DNA of 64,000 bases from Bacillota bacterium (GCA_023424965.1 JAFADI010000100.1:16001-80000), one strand, 5' to 3'. Shown: positions 15,623 through 25,252, counted from the first letter of the stretch. Translations and numbers: made by a program. The notes: generated from the letters alone by a model not told the origin.

Positions 15623-17216
15623 TTCCCTTACTCCTGCGGTATTCCATGGGGGTTATGCCTTCCAGTTCCTTAAACAGCTTGGTAAAATACCGGATGTCGG
15701 TATAGCCCACTTCCTCACTGATTTCATATATTTTCTTCCCGGAAACCGTCAGCAGTTCCCTGGCTTTTCTTATCCTCAGGTCAATCAGATATTTCGAAAA
15801 CAATTTTCCCGCCTGTTCCTTGAACATTTTGCTGAGGTAGGAGTATTCGATAAAAAACTTCTCCGATATTTTATACAGGGTCAATTCTTCATTGTAGTGC
15901 TGTTCGATATAGTTCAGAATGCTTTCCAGGGTCTTTTTTCTTTTGTCGGAGTTTTTCGCCCTTATGGCTTCAATCAGTGAACCTGTTGTTTCAAGGATGA
16001 AAGCCTTTACCAGCTCGATGCTTTTAACCTCATCAACCCTTTCATAAAGGCTTTTTCCGCCGTCCGCAGCAGAGTCGGCGTCATACCCTATATCCCTGGC
16101 GATTTCCAGGATGCAGTTGATGATATGCATGTTGAGGTACTTCAACTGCCTTAAGGACAAATGCATCTTTCCCGCCAAACCGAACAATTCATTGACGATT
16201 TCTTTGACTTTACCGCTGTCACAGAGATAAATGCTGTTGGCAAACAGCTTTTCTTTTTGTCCGAAGATGGAATCGGGAAGCTGGTATATTGCGCCCTCCC
16301 CGGTACAAACCTCATCCTTCCCCAGGAACATTTTCATTTCTACCTTTTCGTAAGCCTCCTGGTAGGCTTTCCCGAGCTCCCGGACCCCGTCATGGTTCCG
16401 GCTCATGCCCACAAACACTTCTGCATTCAGAAAATTGTTTACATGTCCTTTAATCATTTGTATAAGCCTGGCACTCTGATCGGAGTCGCATTTCATGTCC
16501 TCAATGACAAGCACGGACATATTGCCGCTGGTGGCAAACAGTTCATACCTTCCCGCACACACTTTGCTGCACTCGTCGATGATGTTGTTGATGCTGAACC
16601 TGAGAAGTTCAAGGTTAAAGCCTCTAAGCACCGCCTCATTCCTGCCTTCTTCCTTCAGGCCGAACACCGCTGTGAAATAGTTTCGGAAATCGATTTTGAG
16701 GTTGAGGGTTTTCAGCTTCAAATAGGCAGCTTCATCGTAATCGCTCATGGCAAGATTGTTTAAAAGCTTTTCTTTAATTGCCAGATTTCCTTCATTTATT
16801 TTTTGTTTAAGAATGTTTTCCTGCAGCTTTTTGTATTTGCGGCTTTCTACCAATTCCACCGCCTTTCTGACGACAGAATCCAGTTCATCTTCTTTAATGG
16901 GCTTTAGAAGATAATCAAACACGCCGATCCCCAGTGCCCTCCGTACCAGTGTAAATTCGTTAAACCCGCTTAGCACGATAACCACCGTGTCTCCGGCCTC
17001 TTCTTTAATGATGGAAGACAGCTGCAGACCATCGATGACAGGCATTTTGACATCGGTAATAACAATGTCCGGCCTTATATTCCTGGCAATCCGCAGCGCA
17101 TCCTCCCCGTCCGAGGCCTCGAAAGCCTCAAACATGGCATATTTCTCCTGCTTGAAATTGCAAAGAAGGGTATCCCTTATAATCTTTTCATCATCGGCAA
17201 TGACAATTTTATACAT
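15588..17216 (-). CDS. YesN-type response regulator (receiver + AraC HTH)
   Basis: Transcription activator partnered with the kinase upstream. Residues 1-120 are a receiver domain: IADDE acidic pocket, phosphoacceptor Asp55 in IVITDVKMPVIDG, and the Lys in DYLLKPIKEDEL. A ~300-residue central region links to the C-terminal AraC double helix-turn-helix (NYIEQHYNEELTLYKISEKF... SEEVGYTDIRYFTKLFKELEGITPMEYR). It follows the kinase gene by 20 bp and overlaps the binding-protein gene, so kinase, regulator and binding protein form one unit. Such pairs usually control carbohydrate transport genes; the likely target is the nearby sugar cluster. Confidence 0.92.
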   Translation of the reverse strand: MYKIVIADDEKIIRDTLLCNFKQEKYAMFEAFEASDGEDALRIARNIRPDIVITDVKMPVIDGLQLSSIIKEEAGDTVVIVLSGFNEFTLVRRALGIGVFDYLLKPIKEDELDSVVRKAVELVESRKYKKLQENILKQKINEGNLAIKEKLLNNLAMSDYDEAAYLKLKTLNLKIDFRNYFTAVFGLKEEGRNEAVLRGFNLELLRFSINNIIDECSKVCAGRYELFATSGNMSVLVIEDMKCDSDQSARLIQMIKGHVNNFLNAEVFVGMSRNHDGVRELGKAYQEAYEKVEMKMFLGKDEVCTGEGAIYQLPDSIFGQKEKLFANSIYLCDSGKVKEIVNELFGLAGKMHLSLRQLKYLNMHIINCILEIARDIGYDADSAADGGKSLYERVDEVKSIELVKAFILETTGSLIEAIRAKNSDKRKKTLESILNYIEQHYNEELTLYKISEKFFIEYSYLSKMFKEQAGKLFSKYLIDLRIRKARELLTVSGKKIYEISEEVGYTDIRYFTKLFKELEGITPMEYRRSKGIAGVDRGDMYE

Positions 17217-17236
17217 GACGGCACCCCCATACAGAT

Positions 17237-19054
17237 TTACCTGATCTCCGGCAAAAGCATCTCAACCGTTGTGCCTTTGCCCTGGATACTGAATATGTTT
17301 AAGCCAAACCCATTTCCATAGTTGAGCCTCAATCTCCGGTTGATGTTCCTCAGTGCGATCATGTCTTCTTCTCTTTCCGGCCGGTCGTCAAGCATTGCCT
17401 TTCTGATTTTTTCCAGGCGTTCTTCACCGATTCCCACGCCGTCATCCTGGACCACAATTTTTACCATCCCCTTGAGTCTGTAGCCCACAATATTGATTTC
17501 GCCCCGGTCCTTCTTTTTCTCAATGCCGTGGACAAGGGAATTTTCCACCAGCATCTGTATCATCAGCCCCGGAATTTTGCAGTCGTATACTTCCTCTTCA
17601 ATATCGTAGATGACCTTGAATTTGTCCTCAAATCGTATTCTCTGGATGGTAAGGTAATATTCCAGCTGCTCGATGGATTCCCGTACGGTGACAAGTTCAC
17701 TGGTTTTGGAAAAGATGACCCTGAAAAGCATGGACAGGGAATAGGTCATGTCCATGATGGGCTGCAGGCCATACTGCCTTGAAAGGGAGTAAATGGAATT
17801 CAGGGTGTTATAGAGAAAGTGGGGATTCACCTGCATTTGCATGGCCTTGATTTCGGCAAGGTTTTTTTCTTTCTCGATTTGCCTGTTTTTCTCCATGAGT
17901 TCCTGGATCCGGTCCATCATTTTGTTAAACCTTCTGGCCAGAATCTGAAATTCCTCAATGGCATTAAATTTTATCCTTGCATCCAGGTCTCCGTCATCCG
18001 CAATGGTTTCCATAACCGATTTAATTTCCGTTATGGGCCTGGAGATCCACAGGGCGATAAAAGTGGCGATGAGGATAAATGCAATACAGCCCACGGCGAT
18101 GACCACAATGGTGTATTTAAACAACCCCTTGTTTTTTTCCAGGAGATCGTCCTCCGTCACCAGGACCAGTATCTTCCATCCGCTGTTTATCGAAGTGTTG
18201 TAGATCCCCAGATATTTGCGGCCTGAGATGCTGATGTCGCCATAGCCTGAATTTGCGCTGGAAACCAGTTCTGCCAGTTCCGGTTCCACCGTCTTGAACA
18301 GCATATCCGGCAGGTCGGTATGCAAATACCGGTTGTCCTCGTCCAGTATAAAAATCCTGGCTTTAATTCCAACGGTGCTTGTACCCAGAATGTTTGAAAG
18401 AAATCCATCCTTGAAATTTATGATGATTTTACCCAGTTCTTCTCCGGTTTTGGTGCTTATGATCCTTTTTACCGCCATAATGCTGGGGTAACTCCTTGGG
18501 GTGCTGTTTACATCCTGTCCTTTTGGGAGTTCCATGCCTTCTTCGATAATGAGGGGACGTTCCTCTCCCATCCATATCATCTTGAGAGGTTTTTCCGCCA
18601 GCTTTGAATTTATTTTTTCCTCAATTTCAGGGCTGATGCTCTCCGGTTTTATAAACATGTTTTTTGAAGAAAAAAAGTTGCCGTTGTTGGATATGAAGTT
18701 TACAGATTGGACGTCGGTCCTGTCTCCGGTGACCGACAGCAGGATATCTTTCTTAAAACTGAAAAACCGTTTATAGTAGTCGTAGGACAGGTTATCCAGA
18801 GCTTCATTGAAGATGCTCAGGGAATTGTTGGAAAACAAAGGCCAGGTCCTCTTGTCAACTTCCACCAGCTTTTCGTCCAGCAGTTTGTTGGTCTGGTCCA
18901 CCGTTTGCTGCAAATACATGGTTGTGTCATTGAGGAGAAATTTGTTCTGGCTCAAAAATGAAAAGGAATTAAACGTCGTTATCGGTATAACGATGATTAC
19001 AACAAAGGAAATGATCAACCGATTACGAAAAGTGTTCAGATATAACCGCTTCAA
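17237..19054 (-). CDS. YesM-type sensor histidine kinase (dCache-like sensor, HAMP, His_kinase)
   Basis: Membrane sensor kinase. Residues ~10-30 and ~300-320 are membrane helices around a ~270-residue extracellular domain. A HAMP segment follows (ISRPITEIKSVMETIADDGDLDARI), then the LytS/YesM-type phosphoacceptor box in VNPHFLYNTLNSIYSLSR (~410). The C-terminal ATPase has MLVENSLVHGIEKK and VQDDGVGIGEE. The TTG at 19054 after GGGGTGGG is the best start; an upstream TTG 30 bp away is an alternative. Signals are often relayed by an associated binding protein, and the SBP encoded two genes downstream is a candidate. Confidence 0.9.
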   Translation of the reverse strand: MKRLYLNTFRNRLIISFVVIIVIPITTFNSFSFLSQNKFLLNDTTMYLQQTVDQTNKLLDEKLVEVDKRTWPLFSNNSLSIFNEALDNLSYDYYKRFFSFKKDILLSVTGDRTDVQSVNFISNNGNFFSSKNMFIKPESISPEIEEKINSKLAEKPLKMIWMGEERPLIIEEGMELPKGQDVNSTPRSYPSIMAVKRIISTKTGEELGKIIINFKDGFLSNILGTSTVGIKARIFILDEDNRYLHTDLPDMLFKTVEPELAELVSSANSGYGDISISGRKYLGIYNTSINSGWKILVLVTEDDLLEKNKGLFKYTIVVIAVGCIAFILIATFIALWISRPITEIKSVMETIADDGDLDARIKFNAIEEFQILARRFNKMMDRIQELMEKNRQIEKEKNLAEIKAMQMQVNPHFLYNTLNSIYSLSRQYGLQPIMDMTYSLSMLFRVIFSKTSELVTVRESIEQLEYYLTIQRIRFEDKFKVIYDIEEEVYDCKIPGLMIQMLVENSLVHGIEKKKDRGEINIVGYRLKGMVKIVVQDDGVGIGEERLEKIRKAMLDDRPEREEDMIALRNINRRLRLNYGNGFGLNIFSIQGKGTTVEMLLPEIR

Positions 19055-19194
19055 ATTCCCACCCCAATGCCGCAAATGATACAATTTACATAATACTATT
19101 TTTGCATGCCTCTATGGATTTTGTCGAGGTCTTTTTTTATTTCCGTCATCTATTTCCCTACGCCCATGCAGCGGGAGAATCGCAGACGCTCTCG

Positions 19195-20049
19195 TCATTC
19201 TGCCTTTCCGTTCACCATGCAGGTCCTTATCCACCCTTTTACCACCGCCTTGATTTTTTCCTTTACAGGCTTTATGACATCCAGCGTATACGGATTTGTC
19301 CCCCTTCTTTCCAGTTCTTCCCTGAGGCTGTTCATATAGGTGCAGTGAATGATGGTGCCCACATTCACCTTATTGATCCCGTTTCTTATGGCCTTCTGCA
19401 CATCCTCCACAGGAATCCCCGTTCCTCCGTGCAGCACCAGCGGGATATGGACGGCGGCATTCACCTGGGCCAGCCTTTCAAAGTTGATTTCCGGCCTGCC
19501 CTCATAAAATCCGTGAGCCGTCCCGATTCCCACGGCAAGGGAGTCCACTGCCGTTTCTTCTGCCAGCCTCACTGCCTCCCTCACATCCACCAGAAAATCC
19601 CCTCCACTGAAATCTCCTTCAATGCCCTTCCCTTTAATCCTGCCCAGTTCCGCCTCCACATGCACCCCTCTGGGATGGGCATAGGAAACCACCTCCTTGA
19701 CCATCCTTATATTTTCTTCCAGGTCATATTTGGAGGCGTCGATCATCACCGAAGGATATCCGCAGTCGATGGCGTCCTTGCACATCTCCACACGGAAGGA
19801 ATGGTCCAGGTGGTGGATCAGCGGTATTTTTGCCTTTTCCATGGCTGCCTCACCGAAGGCGCCGCAGATATGGGCTCCTATTTCCGTCACCACCAATGGA
19901 TTTGAAGCGATCATCACCGGCGCTTCTTCCTCTTCCGCCGCTTCAACAATGGCTAAAAAGTCCCATAGGTCCGAATAGTTGAAGGCCGGAATGGCATAAC
20001 CCCCCTGATCCGCCCTCTTTAAAAGCTCTTTCAGTCTATCCCTGTTCAT
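19195..20049 (-). CDS. Class II ketose-bisphosphate aldolase (FbaA/GatY/KbaY family)
   Basis: Zn2+-dependent aldolase cleaving a ketose (bis)phosphate to dihydroxyacetone phosphate and an aldehyde or aldose phosphate. Metal ligands and active-site motifs are visible: IPLIHHLDHSF (~77-87), VEAELGRIKGKG (~133), GIGTAHGFY (~178), VLHGGTGIP (~207) and INKVNVGT (~228). At 284 aa it has the usual size. It is 15 bp downstream of a PfkB sugar kinase, so the pair probably performs phosphorylation followed by aldol cleavage. Whether the substrate is fructose, tagatose or another ketose phosphate cannot be told from sequence. Confidence 0.9.
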   Translation of the reverse strand: MNRDRLKELLKRADQGGYAIPAFNYSDLWDFLAIVEAAEEEEAPVMIASNPLVVTEIGAHICGAFGEAAMEKAKIPLIHHLDHSFRVEMCKDAIDCGYPSVMIDASKYDLEENIRMVKEVVSYAHPRGVHVEAELGRIKGKGIEGDFSGGDFLVDVREAVRLAEETAVDSLAVGIGTAHGFYEGRPEINFERLAQVNAAVHIPLVLHGGTGIPVEDVQKAIRNGINKVNVGTIIHCTYMNSLREELERRGTNPYTLDVIKPVKEKIKAVVKGWIRTCMVNGKAE

Positions 20050-20064
20050 AAGTCCCTTCCTTTT

Positions 20065-20997
20065 CTACGTGTTGTTATTTTTGATAAACTTCATGACGGA
20101 TTCAAAATCCGGGATTCCGCTGGTGGCACCCAGTTGACCGATGCAATGGGCCGAAACCGCCGATGCAAACCTGCCGCAGGCGCGCAAGTCCCATCCCCTG
20201 GCAATTCCGGTCAGAAAGCCTGCCACAAAGGCATCTCCCGCTCCCGTCGTGTCCACCGCCTCCACGTCGTATGCTTTCTGGTAAAAGCTTTCTCCCTTAC
20301 CTTTTATGTAGCACCCTTCTTTCCCCAATTTTATGACCACCGTCCCCACTCCCTCCTCCAGTAAAAAACCGGCCATGTCTTCAGGACTGTTCCTTTTTGT
20401 TATTTCCTTCGCTTCATTATAGCTGGGCATGAAAAAGTCCAGGTGCTTGAGGCAGGGTCGGATGATCTCAAGCCAGCGGCCGGTTGTATCCCAGGTGACA
20501 TCCATGGAGGTCACCTTATTTTTAAGCCTGGCCAGATGAAATAGCCTTTCCGCTCCCTGCCCGTCAAAGCAGGGCAGCAAATAAGTCCCCCCTACATGGA
20601 CAATTTTGCATTCATCCACCATCGCCGTATCTACATGCTCAAAAGAGAACAAATCATTGGTTCCGCCATAATATAAAAAGGTTCTGTCCCCGTGTCCATT
20701 GATGAGTACGATGACGGCGGCGGTGGAGGTCCCGGGGACCACCCGCAGTCCCCGTACATCAATGCCGTAATTCCTGATGGTTTTCATAAGAAATTCTCCG
20801 AAGCCGTCCTCTCCCACAAGCCCGGCAAACCCTACGCTGTTTCCCAGGATCTTCAGATCGATGGCCGTATTGAGGCAATCCCCGCCATTTTTTATACTGA
20901 TATGCTCCACTCTTTTGGTATCTACATTGAAATCCACCTCATCCACAGGCTTTGCCAGGATGTCCGCCACCAGCTGCCCCACACATAAAATATCCAT
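20065..20997 (-). CDS. PfkB-family carbohydrate kinase
   Basis: Ribokinase-type sugar kinase, 310 aa. The N-terminus ILCVGQLVADILAKPVD and GGDCLNTAIDLKILG are the PfkB entry motifs. VDTTGAGDAFVAGFLTGIARG near the C-terminus is the PfkB signature 2 with the catalytic Asp. The ATG at 20997 behind CAGGGGG is preferred to one 39 bp upstream. It is followed at 15 bp by the class II aldolase, and preceded by binding protein, permease and ATPase genes. It most likely phosphorylates the ketose produced or imported by this cluster. Confidence 0.88.
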   Translation of the reverse strand: MDILCVGQLVADILAKPVDEVDFNVDTKRVEHISIKNGGDCLNTAIDLKILGNSVGFAGLVGEDGFGEFLMKTIRNYGIDVRGLRVVPGTSTAAVIVLINGHGDRTFLYYGGTNDLFSFEHVDTAMVDECKIVHVGGTYLLPCFDGQGAERLFHLARLKNKVTSMDVTWDTTGRWLEIIRPCLKHLDFFMPSYNEAKEITKRNSPEDMAGFLLEEGVGTVVIKLGKEGCYIKGKGESFYQKAYDVEAVDTTGAGDAFVAGFLTGIARGWDLRACGRFASAVSAHCIGQLGATSGIPDFESVMKFIKNNNT

Positions 20998-21033
20998 AGA
21001 ATCCCCCTGCCGCCAATCCATCCGCTTATTGTT

Positions 21034-21069
21034 CATAACCCCCTCATTATTGACAACAAGGGGGTTATG
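21034..21069. repeat. Intercistronic hairpin between binding-protein and kinase genes
   Basis: CATAACCCCCT and AGGGGGTTATG are perfect 11-bp arms with a 14-nt loop between the binding-protein stop and the kinase start. There is no U-tract, so an mRNA-stabilising or processing role, giving more binding protein than enzymes, is more likely than termination. Confidence 0.6.
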
Positions 21070-21082
21070 GGAATTTTCACCG

Positions 21083-22132
21083 TCAGTCGTTGGTATAGAA
21101 CCACTTGCTTATTTCAGGGTCGTTCATGTTTTCCTTGGTGGCTACCACGCTCTCAATCAGTTTGTTTTTTACAATCTTGTCCTTCTGCCCGTTGAAGTAA
21201 TAATAGGCATATTCCGCTGCCGTCTCCCCTATGGCCATGGGCTTCTGTACCACGGTGGCATCGATTTCACCCTTCTTTAAAGCTTCGATTTGGGCCGGCC
21301 CTGCGTCGTAGCACATGATGGGTATTTTTACTCCCTTGGCCTTTATGCCGTTGGCAATGCCTGTGGCGGCAAAAAGATTGGTTCCGAAGGCTCCTGCCAG
21401 CTTGGGATGTGAAAGCATTATTTCCTGGATCTGTGCCGCCGCCTTTTCCGCCTGGTCGTTGCAATACTGCTTGCTTACCAGCTTGACATCGGGATAGGCC
21501 TTCAGTCCGTCTTCAAAGCCCTTTTGCCTCGCATCGGTGGTGGTTATTCCCGGTTTCGTATTGATAACGGCCACCTCGCCTTTGTTTCCGATGAGCTTGG
21601 CAAGGATATCGGCGGCCACTTTGCCGCCCTGCAAATTGTCCGAGGTTATATTGGCAATGATAAAGCTTTCATCTTTGATGTTGGTATCAACGGTCATCAC
21701 CGGAATACCCGCCTCCGAGCATTTCTTCAACGGTGCGATCATCGTTTCGTCGTTGTTCGGAGCCGTAATCAGCATGTCGACCTTTTTGGCGATCATGCTC
21801 TCAATGATCGGCGTTTGCTTGGTGTAGTCCCATTCCGTGGCGCCCTGGGTCAGCACCTTTGTCCCGTCTTTAAACAATCCAGCTACCTTGGACTCAAGCC
21901 CTCTTCTCATGCTCACATAGAAAGCATCTCCAGCCACACCCATTACAAACGCCAGGGTCTTGCCTTTAACCTCGGCTTTTGCCGGCACTTCAGCCTTTGT
22001 ATCCGCCGGCTTTGCATCTGCGGCCTTTGTGTCCGCGGCCGGCGCTGCAGGAGCTTTGGCCGAACCGCAGCCCGAAAGCATCAAACCCATACTCAATACT
22101 AGCACCAGTACATATGCAATTGTTCTCCTCAT
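21083..22132 (-). CDS. Sugar ABC transporter substrate-binding lipoprotein (Peripla_BP_4, RbsB-like)
   Basis: High-affinity sugar receptor. The lipoprotein signal ends LMLSGCGS with a good lipobox cysteine. An Ala/Lys/Asp-rich linker (residues ~25-55) follows. The RbsB-type fold shows MIAKKVDMLITAPN, KKCSEAGIPVMTVDTN and GAFGTNLFAATGIANGIKAKG. A strong AGGAGG site precedes the ATG. It is downstream of the ATPase and permease, an arrangement with the receptor third. It is clearly paralogous to the product at 24223-25227, sharing NMN(D/E)PEISKWFY at the very C-terminus. Confidence 0.9.
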   Translation of the reverse strand: MRRTIAYVLVLVLSMGLMLSGCGSAKAPAAPAADTKAADAKPADTKAEVPAKAEVKGKTLAFVMGVAGDAFYVSMRRGLESKVAGLFKDGTKVLTQGATEWDYTKQTPIIESMIAKKVDMLITAPNNDETMIAPLKKCSEAGIPVMTVDTNIKDESFIIANITSDNLQGGKVAADILAKLIGNKGEVAVINTKPGITTTDARQKGFEDGLKAYPDVKLVSKQYCNDQAEKAAAQIQEIMLSHPKLAGAFGTNLFAATGIANGIKAKGVKIPIMCYDAGPAQIEALKKGEIDATVVQKPMAIGETAAEYAYYYFNGQKDKIVKNKLIESVVATKENMNDPEISKWFYTND

Positions 22133-22232
22133 TTACAAACGACCTCCTTTTAATTAGTGGTGACAGTTTTCCGGGCGTAAATTTCCCACCTGTTCATCCG
22201 CTCATTTGCATCCCTCCCTTTCCACGCCATGT

Positions 22233-23234
22233 TCACTGCTTGTTCCGGATCTGGTCCACATAAACCGCCGATATGATAATGACTCCGATGGAAACCATCT
22301 GCCAGAAGGGAGTGACATCGATCATTACCAGCCCTGTAACCAGAATGGAAATGATCCCCGCTCCGATGACGGAGCCCAGCATGCTTCCCGAACCTCCCAT
22401 GACGCTGGTGCCTCCGATGACAACGGCTGCCACCGCATTCAGGTTTACATTTGCCCCGGTCAGGGGAGAAGCGGTGTTGAACCTCAATATCATCAGCAGT
22501 CCGGTGAGTGCCGCAATGGTGGAGGAAATCATATACACCTTGATCAGATGCCTGTCTACATTTATTCCCGCTCTCCTTGAGGCTTCCGCGTTGCTCCCTA
22601 TGGAGTAGGTGTGGATGCCGAAGCGCATTTTGGCGAGAATGACGAAGGCGAGGATTGCGATGACCCAGCTGACAATGGTGGAAAACCCGAACATCTTAAA
22701 AAGTATGATATTTCCCACTTCTCCCATTTGCAGGGGCAGTCCCACGATGTCGGTCCCCTTGCTGAAAATAAAGCCCAGGCCCTGCAATATCCCCATGGTA
22801 CCTAAAGTTGCGATAAAGGGAGTGATCTTCATTTTTGTGATGATGATGCCGTTAACGGCTCCGATGATTGCCCCCATCAGCAAGCCGCATACAACTCCCG
22901 TAAGGATGGCCAGGGTGGAACCCATCACCGGAACCAGGGCCCTGATCAGAATGGCCGCAGAAACTCCCACAAACCCTTCTACCGCCCCTACCGACAGGTC
23001 TATGCCCCCGGTGATGATTACAAAAGTTTCTCCGATGGCCAGCAGCAAAATCTCCGACATGTATACAAAGGTACTTGACCAGTAGGCCGTGGTAAAAAAA
23101 TTCGGCTCAATGGCGGTAAATACCAGTACGATAAACAGAAACACCCCAATGGTCCAGTAATCGCCTATCCGCTCCATGATCCGGGACCATTTGATCCTTA
23201 AATCCGCCTTGTTTTTTTCCAGCATTCCCCTCAT
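22233..23234 (-). CDS. Sugar ABC transporter permease (RbsC-like, BPD_transp_2)
   Basis: Membrane subunit of the sugar importer, 333 aa, with 8-10 hydrophobic segments. Motifs GETFVIITGGIDLSVGAVEGF (~80) and GSNAEASRRAGINVDR (~240; the ATPase-contact loop) are typical of RbsC/XylH-type permeases. AVVIGGTSVMGGSGSMLG follows. I place the start at the ATG 23234, behind AGGAGG, instead of the frame's first start 84 bp upstream, which would run into the ATPase gene. It lies 28 bp behind the ATPase and works as a homodimer with it. Confidence 0.92.
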   Translation of the reverse strand: MRGMLEKNKADLRIKWSRIMERIGDYWTIGVFLFIVLVFTAIEPNFFTTAYWSSTFVYMSEILLLAIGETFVIITGGIDLSVGAVEGFVGVSAAILIRALVPVMGSTLAILTGVVCGLLMGAIIGAVNGIIITKMKITPFIATLGTMGILQGLGFIFSKGTDIVGLPLQMGEVGNIILFKMFGFSTIVSWVIAILAFVILAKMRFGIHTYSIGSNAEASRRAGINVDRHLIKVYMISSTIAALTGLLMILRFNTASPLTGANVNLNAVAAVVIGGTSVMGGSGSMLGSVIGAGIISILVTGLVMIDVTPFWQMVSIGVIIISAVYVDQIRNKQ

Positions 23235-23262
23235 GCCTTTGCCTCCTGTCTGAAATATATTC

Positions 23263-24030
23263 TCAATGGCGCGCCATAAAGGTCTTTGACCCGGTAATCC
23301 ATTGCACCACCTCGTCAATTCCCGTTTCTCCCCGATTCAGCTCTACGATGGTTTTGCCAAGGCGGAGAACCGTAATCCTGTCGCACACCTCCATGACATG
23401 GGGCAGGGTGTGGCTGATAAGAATTACCGACAGGCCCCTGGCTTTTATTTCGTTGATGAGATCCAGGACCATCTGGGACTGTTCCACCCCCAGGGCGGCC
23501 GTGGGCTCATCCATGATGATGATCTTTTTGCCCCACGCCACGGACCGGGCGATGGCCACACACTGCCGCTGCCCTCCCGACAGGGTCCCCACCTTCTGGT
23601 CGATGGATTTTATCGTAATCCTCAAGCGTTTTAGCTCTTCACTGACAAACTCCTTCATGGCCTTTCTGTTCACAAACCCCAGCTTGCCGAGAATGCCCCC
23701 ACAGGTCTCTTCCCTCCCCAAAAATATGTTGGAGTATACATCCAGATGGGGTGCAATGGCCAGATCCTGGTAAACCGTCTCAATTCCCGCCGCGATGGAA
23801 TCCTTGGGGCTTTCAAAATTGACTTCCCTGCCGTCCAGGAACAGCCTTCCCTTATCCTTTTTGTGAACTCCCGATAAAACCTTTATGAACGTAGATTTTC
23901 CCGCCCCATTGTCTCCTACCAGACCGACGACCTCACCTTTTGCTATCTCAAAATCCACCTTTTCAAGGGCAATTACACTTCCAAAATGCTTTGCGATTCC
24001 TTCGGCTTTCAATACGGGCTGGCCTTCCAT
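23263..24030 (-). CDS. Sugar ABC transporter ATPase, single-domain (RbsA-half/FrcA-like)
   Basis: Cytoplasmic energy subunit. Walker A GDNGAGKST (~38), Q-loop VYQDLAIAPHLDV, signature LSGGQRQ (~150), Walker B IIIMDEPTAAL (~170) and the switch His in ISHTLPHV are all intact. At 255 aa it has one ATPase domain, unlike the ~500-aa double RbsA, so it should work as a homodimer. AGGAGG precedes the ATG. It is the first gene of an operon continuing with permease, receptor, kinase and aldolase. The 190-bp gap upstream ends with the terminator of the preceding unit, and a TTGCCT-N17-TTATCT pair there is a possible promoter. Confidence 0.92.
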   Translation of the reverse strand: MEGQPVLKAEGIAKHFGSVIALEKVDFEIAKGEVVGLVGDNGAGKSTFIKVLSGVHKKDKGRLFLDGREVNFESPKDSIAAGIETVYQDLAIAPHLDVYSNIFLGREETCGGILGKLGFVNRKAMKEFVSEELKRLRITIKSIDQKVGTLSGGQRQCVAIARSVAWGKKIIIMDEPTAALGVEQSQMVLDLINEIKARGLSVILISHTLPHVMEVCDRITVLRLGKTIVELNRGETGIDEVVQWITGSKTFMARH

Positions 24031-24196
24031 CCCAAAAGCACCTCCTCAAAAATTTTGCCGTCCCTTCTTCAGATAAAGCATGGTTTAATTCTAAGGCAAG
24101 GAAAAATATATTTGTAGGAGACGATTTTGAATTTTGTGGGGTTGGTTTGTGAATTTGGGACATTTATTGGGAAAAGGACAAGAAATGCGATGAAAA

Positions 24197-24234
24197 GAAA
24201 AATGGCCGGTAAAATTTTGTTTTTACCGGCCATT
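24197..24234 (-). terminator. Intrinsic terminator overlapping the stop codon of the second binding protein
   Basis: On the minus strand AATGGCCGGTAAAA and TTTTACCGGCCATT form a 14-bp perfect stem followed by a U-run. The 5' arm contains the gene's last codons and its TAA. It separates ROK regulator plus receptor from the ATPase-permease operon. Confidence 0.85.
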
Positions 24235-25227
24235 CGCATAGAACCATTTGCTTATTTCAGGTTCATTCATATTCTCCTGCGTGGTTACGATGCTTGGAAC
24301 CAGGGTGCGCCTCGGGATCTTATCCTTCTGGCCGCTGAAGAAATAATACACGTAGTCCCCTGCGATTTCCCCGATTGCCAGAGGCTTCTGCACCACCGTG
24401 GCGGAAATTTCACCCTTTCTCAAGCTGTCAATTTCCGTGGGACCCGCATCATAGCATACAATGGGTATTTTTACTCCTTTGGCCTTCAGCCCGTGGGAAA
24501 TTCCGATGGCGCTGTACAGGTTGGTGCCGAAGACTCCCGCCAGGGCGGGATATTCACGGAGTATTTCCTGTATCTGTACGGCCGCCTTTTCAGGCTGGTT
24601 ACTGCAGTACTGCCTGCTTACAAGCTCAATCTCCCGGAAAGGCTTCAACCCTTCCTCAAAACCTTCAACCCTTGCATCGGAGGTGGTAACACCGGGGTTG
24701 GTGTTAATCAGCGCAATCTGTCCCCGGCTGCCGATCAACCCGGCAAGGGCTCTGGCTGCGGCTTCCCCTCCCTGAAAATTGTCCGAGGTAATATTGGCAG
24801 TGACGAAGCTGCTGTCTTCGATGTCGGTATCCACCGTCATGACCGGAATGCCTGCCTCCGCACACTTCTTTAAAGGCCCTCTCATCTTTCTGGCACTTAC
24901 CGGCGCTGCAATCAGCATGTCTACTTTTTTGGCCGTCAGACCCTCTATGATCCTGGCCTGCTGTACTGCATCCCACTGGGTGGCTCCCTGATAAAGTACC
25001 ATAAATCCATGCTCTTCCGCCTTGTTCTGCAAGCCCCTGTTTACGCTTATATAGAAAGCGTCATTTATAAGGCCCGCCACAAAGGCAACTTTCAGATTCT
25101 TTTGCATGGGCGCTGCAGGCTCAAGAACCGTGCCGGACCCGGGGAAGGTTTGCCCTCCGCTGCAGCCGGCAAGCGGTAATCCCATACACAACAGGAACAA
25201 CAGAAGATGTGCAGCACGCTTTTTCAC
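24223..25227 (-). CDS. Second sugar ABC substrate-binding lipoprotein, paralogue of 21083-22132
   Basis: RbsB-type receptor (Peripla_BP_4) with leader AAHLLLFLLCMGLPLAGCSG and lipobox cysteine. The body parallels the other receptor: GLTAKKVDMLIAAP, KKCAEAGIPVMTVDTDI, ITSDNFQGGEAAA, VKIPIVCYDAGPTEID and the closing NMNEPEISKWFY. The likely start is the GTG at 25227 after GCGGGGGGC; an ATG at 25248 is an alternative, while the frame's first start would overlap the ROK gene. It is 25 bp downstream of the ROK regulator and closed by its own terminator. No separate permease is present, so the two receptors may share one transporter or the second may serve in sensing. Confidence 0.85.
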   Translation of the reverse strand: MKKRAAHLLLFLLCMGLPLAGCSGGQTFPGSGTVLEPAAPMQKNLKVAFVAGLINDAFYISVNRGLQNKAEEHGFMVLYQGATQWDAVQQARIIEGLTAKKVDMLIAAPVSARKMRGPLKKCAEAGIPVMTVDTDIEDSSFVTANITSDNFQGGEAAARALAGLIGSRGQIALINTNPGVTTSDARVEGFEEGLKPFREIELVSRQYCSNQPEKAAVQIQEILREYPALAGVFGTNLYSAIGISHGLKAKGVKIPIVCYDAGPTEIDSLRKGEISATVVQKPLAIGEIAGDYVYYFFSGQKDKIPRRTLVPSIVTTQENMNEPEISKWFYANGR

Positions 25228-25252
25228 AGGAACAGCCCCCCGCTCCATTTGT

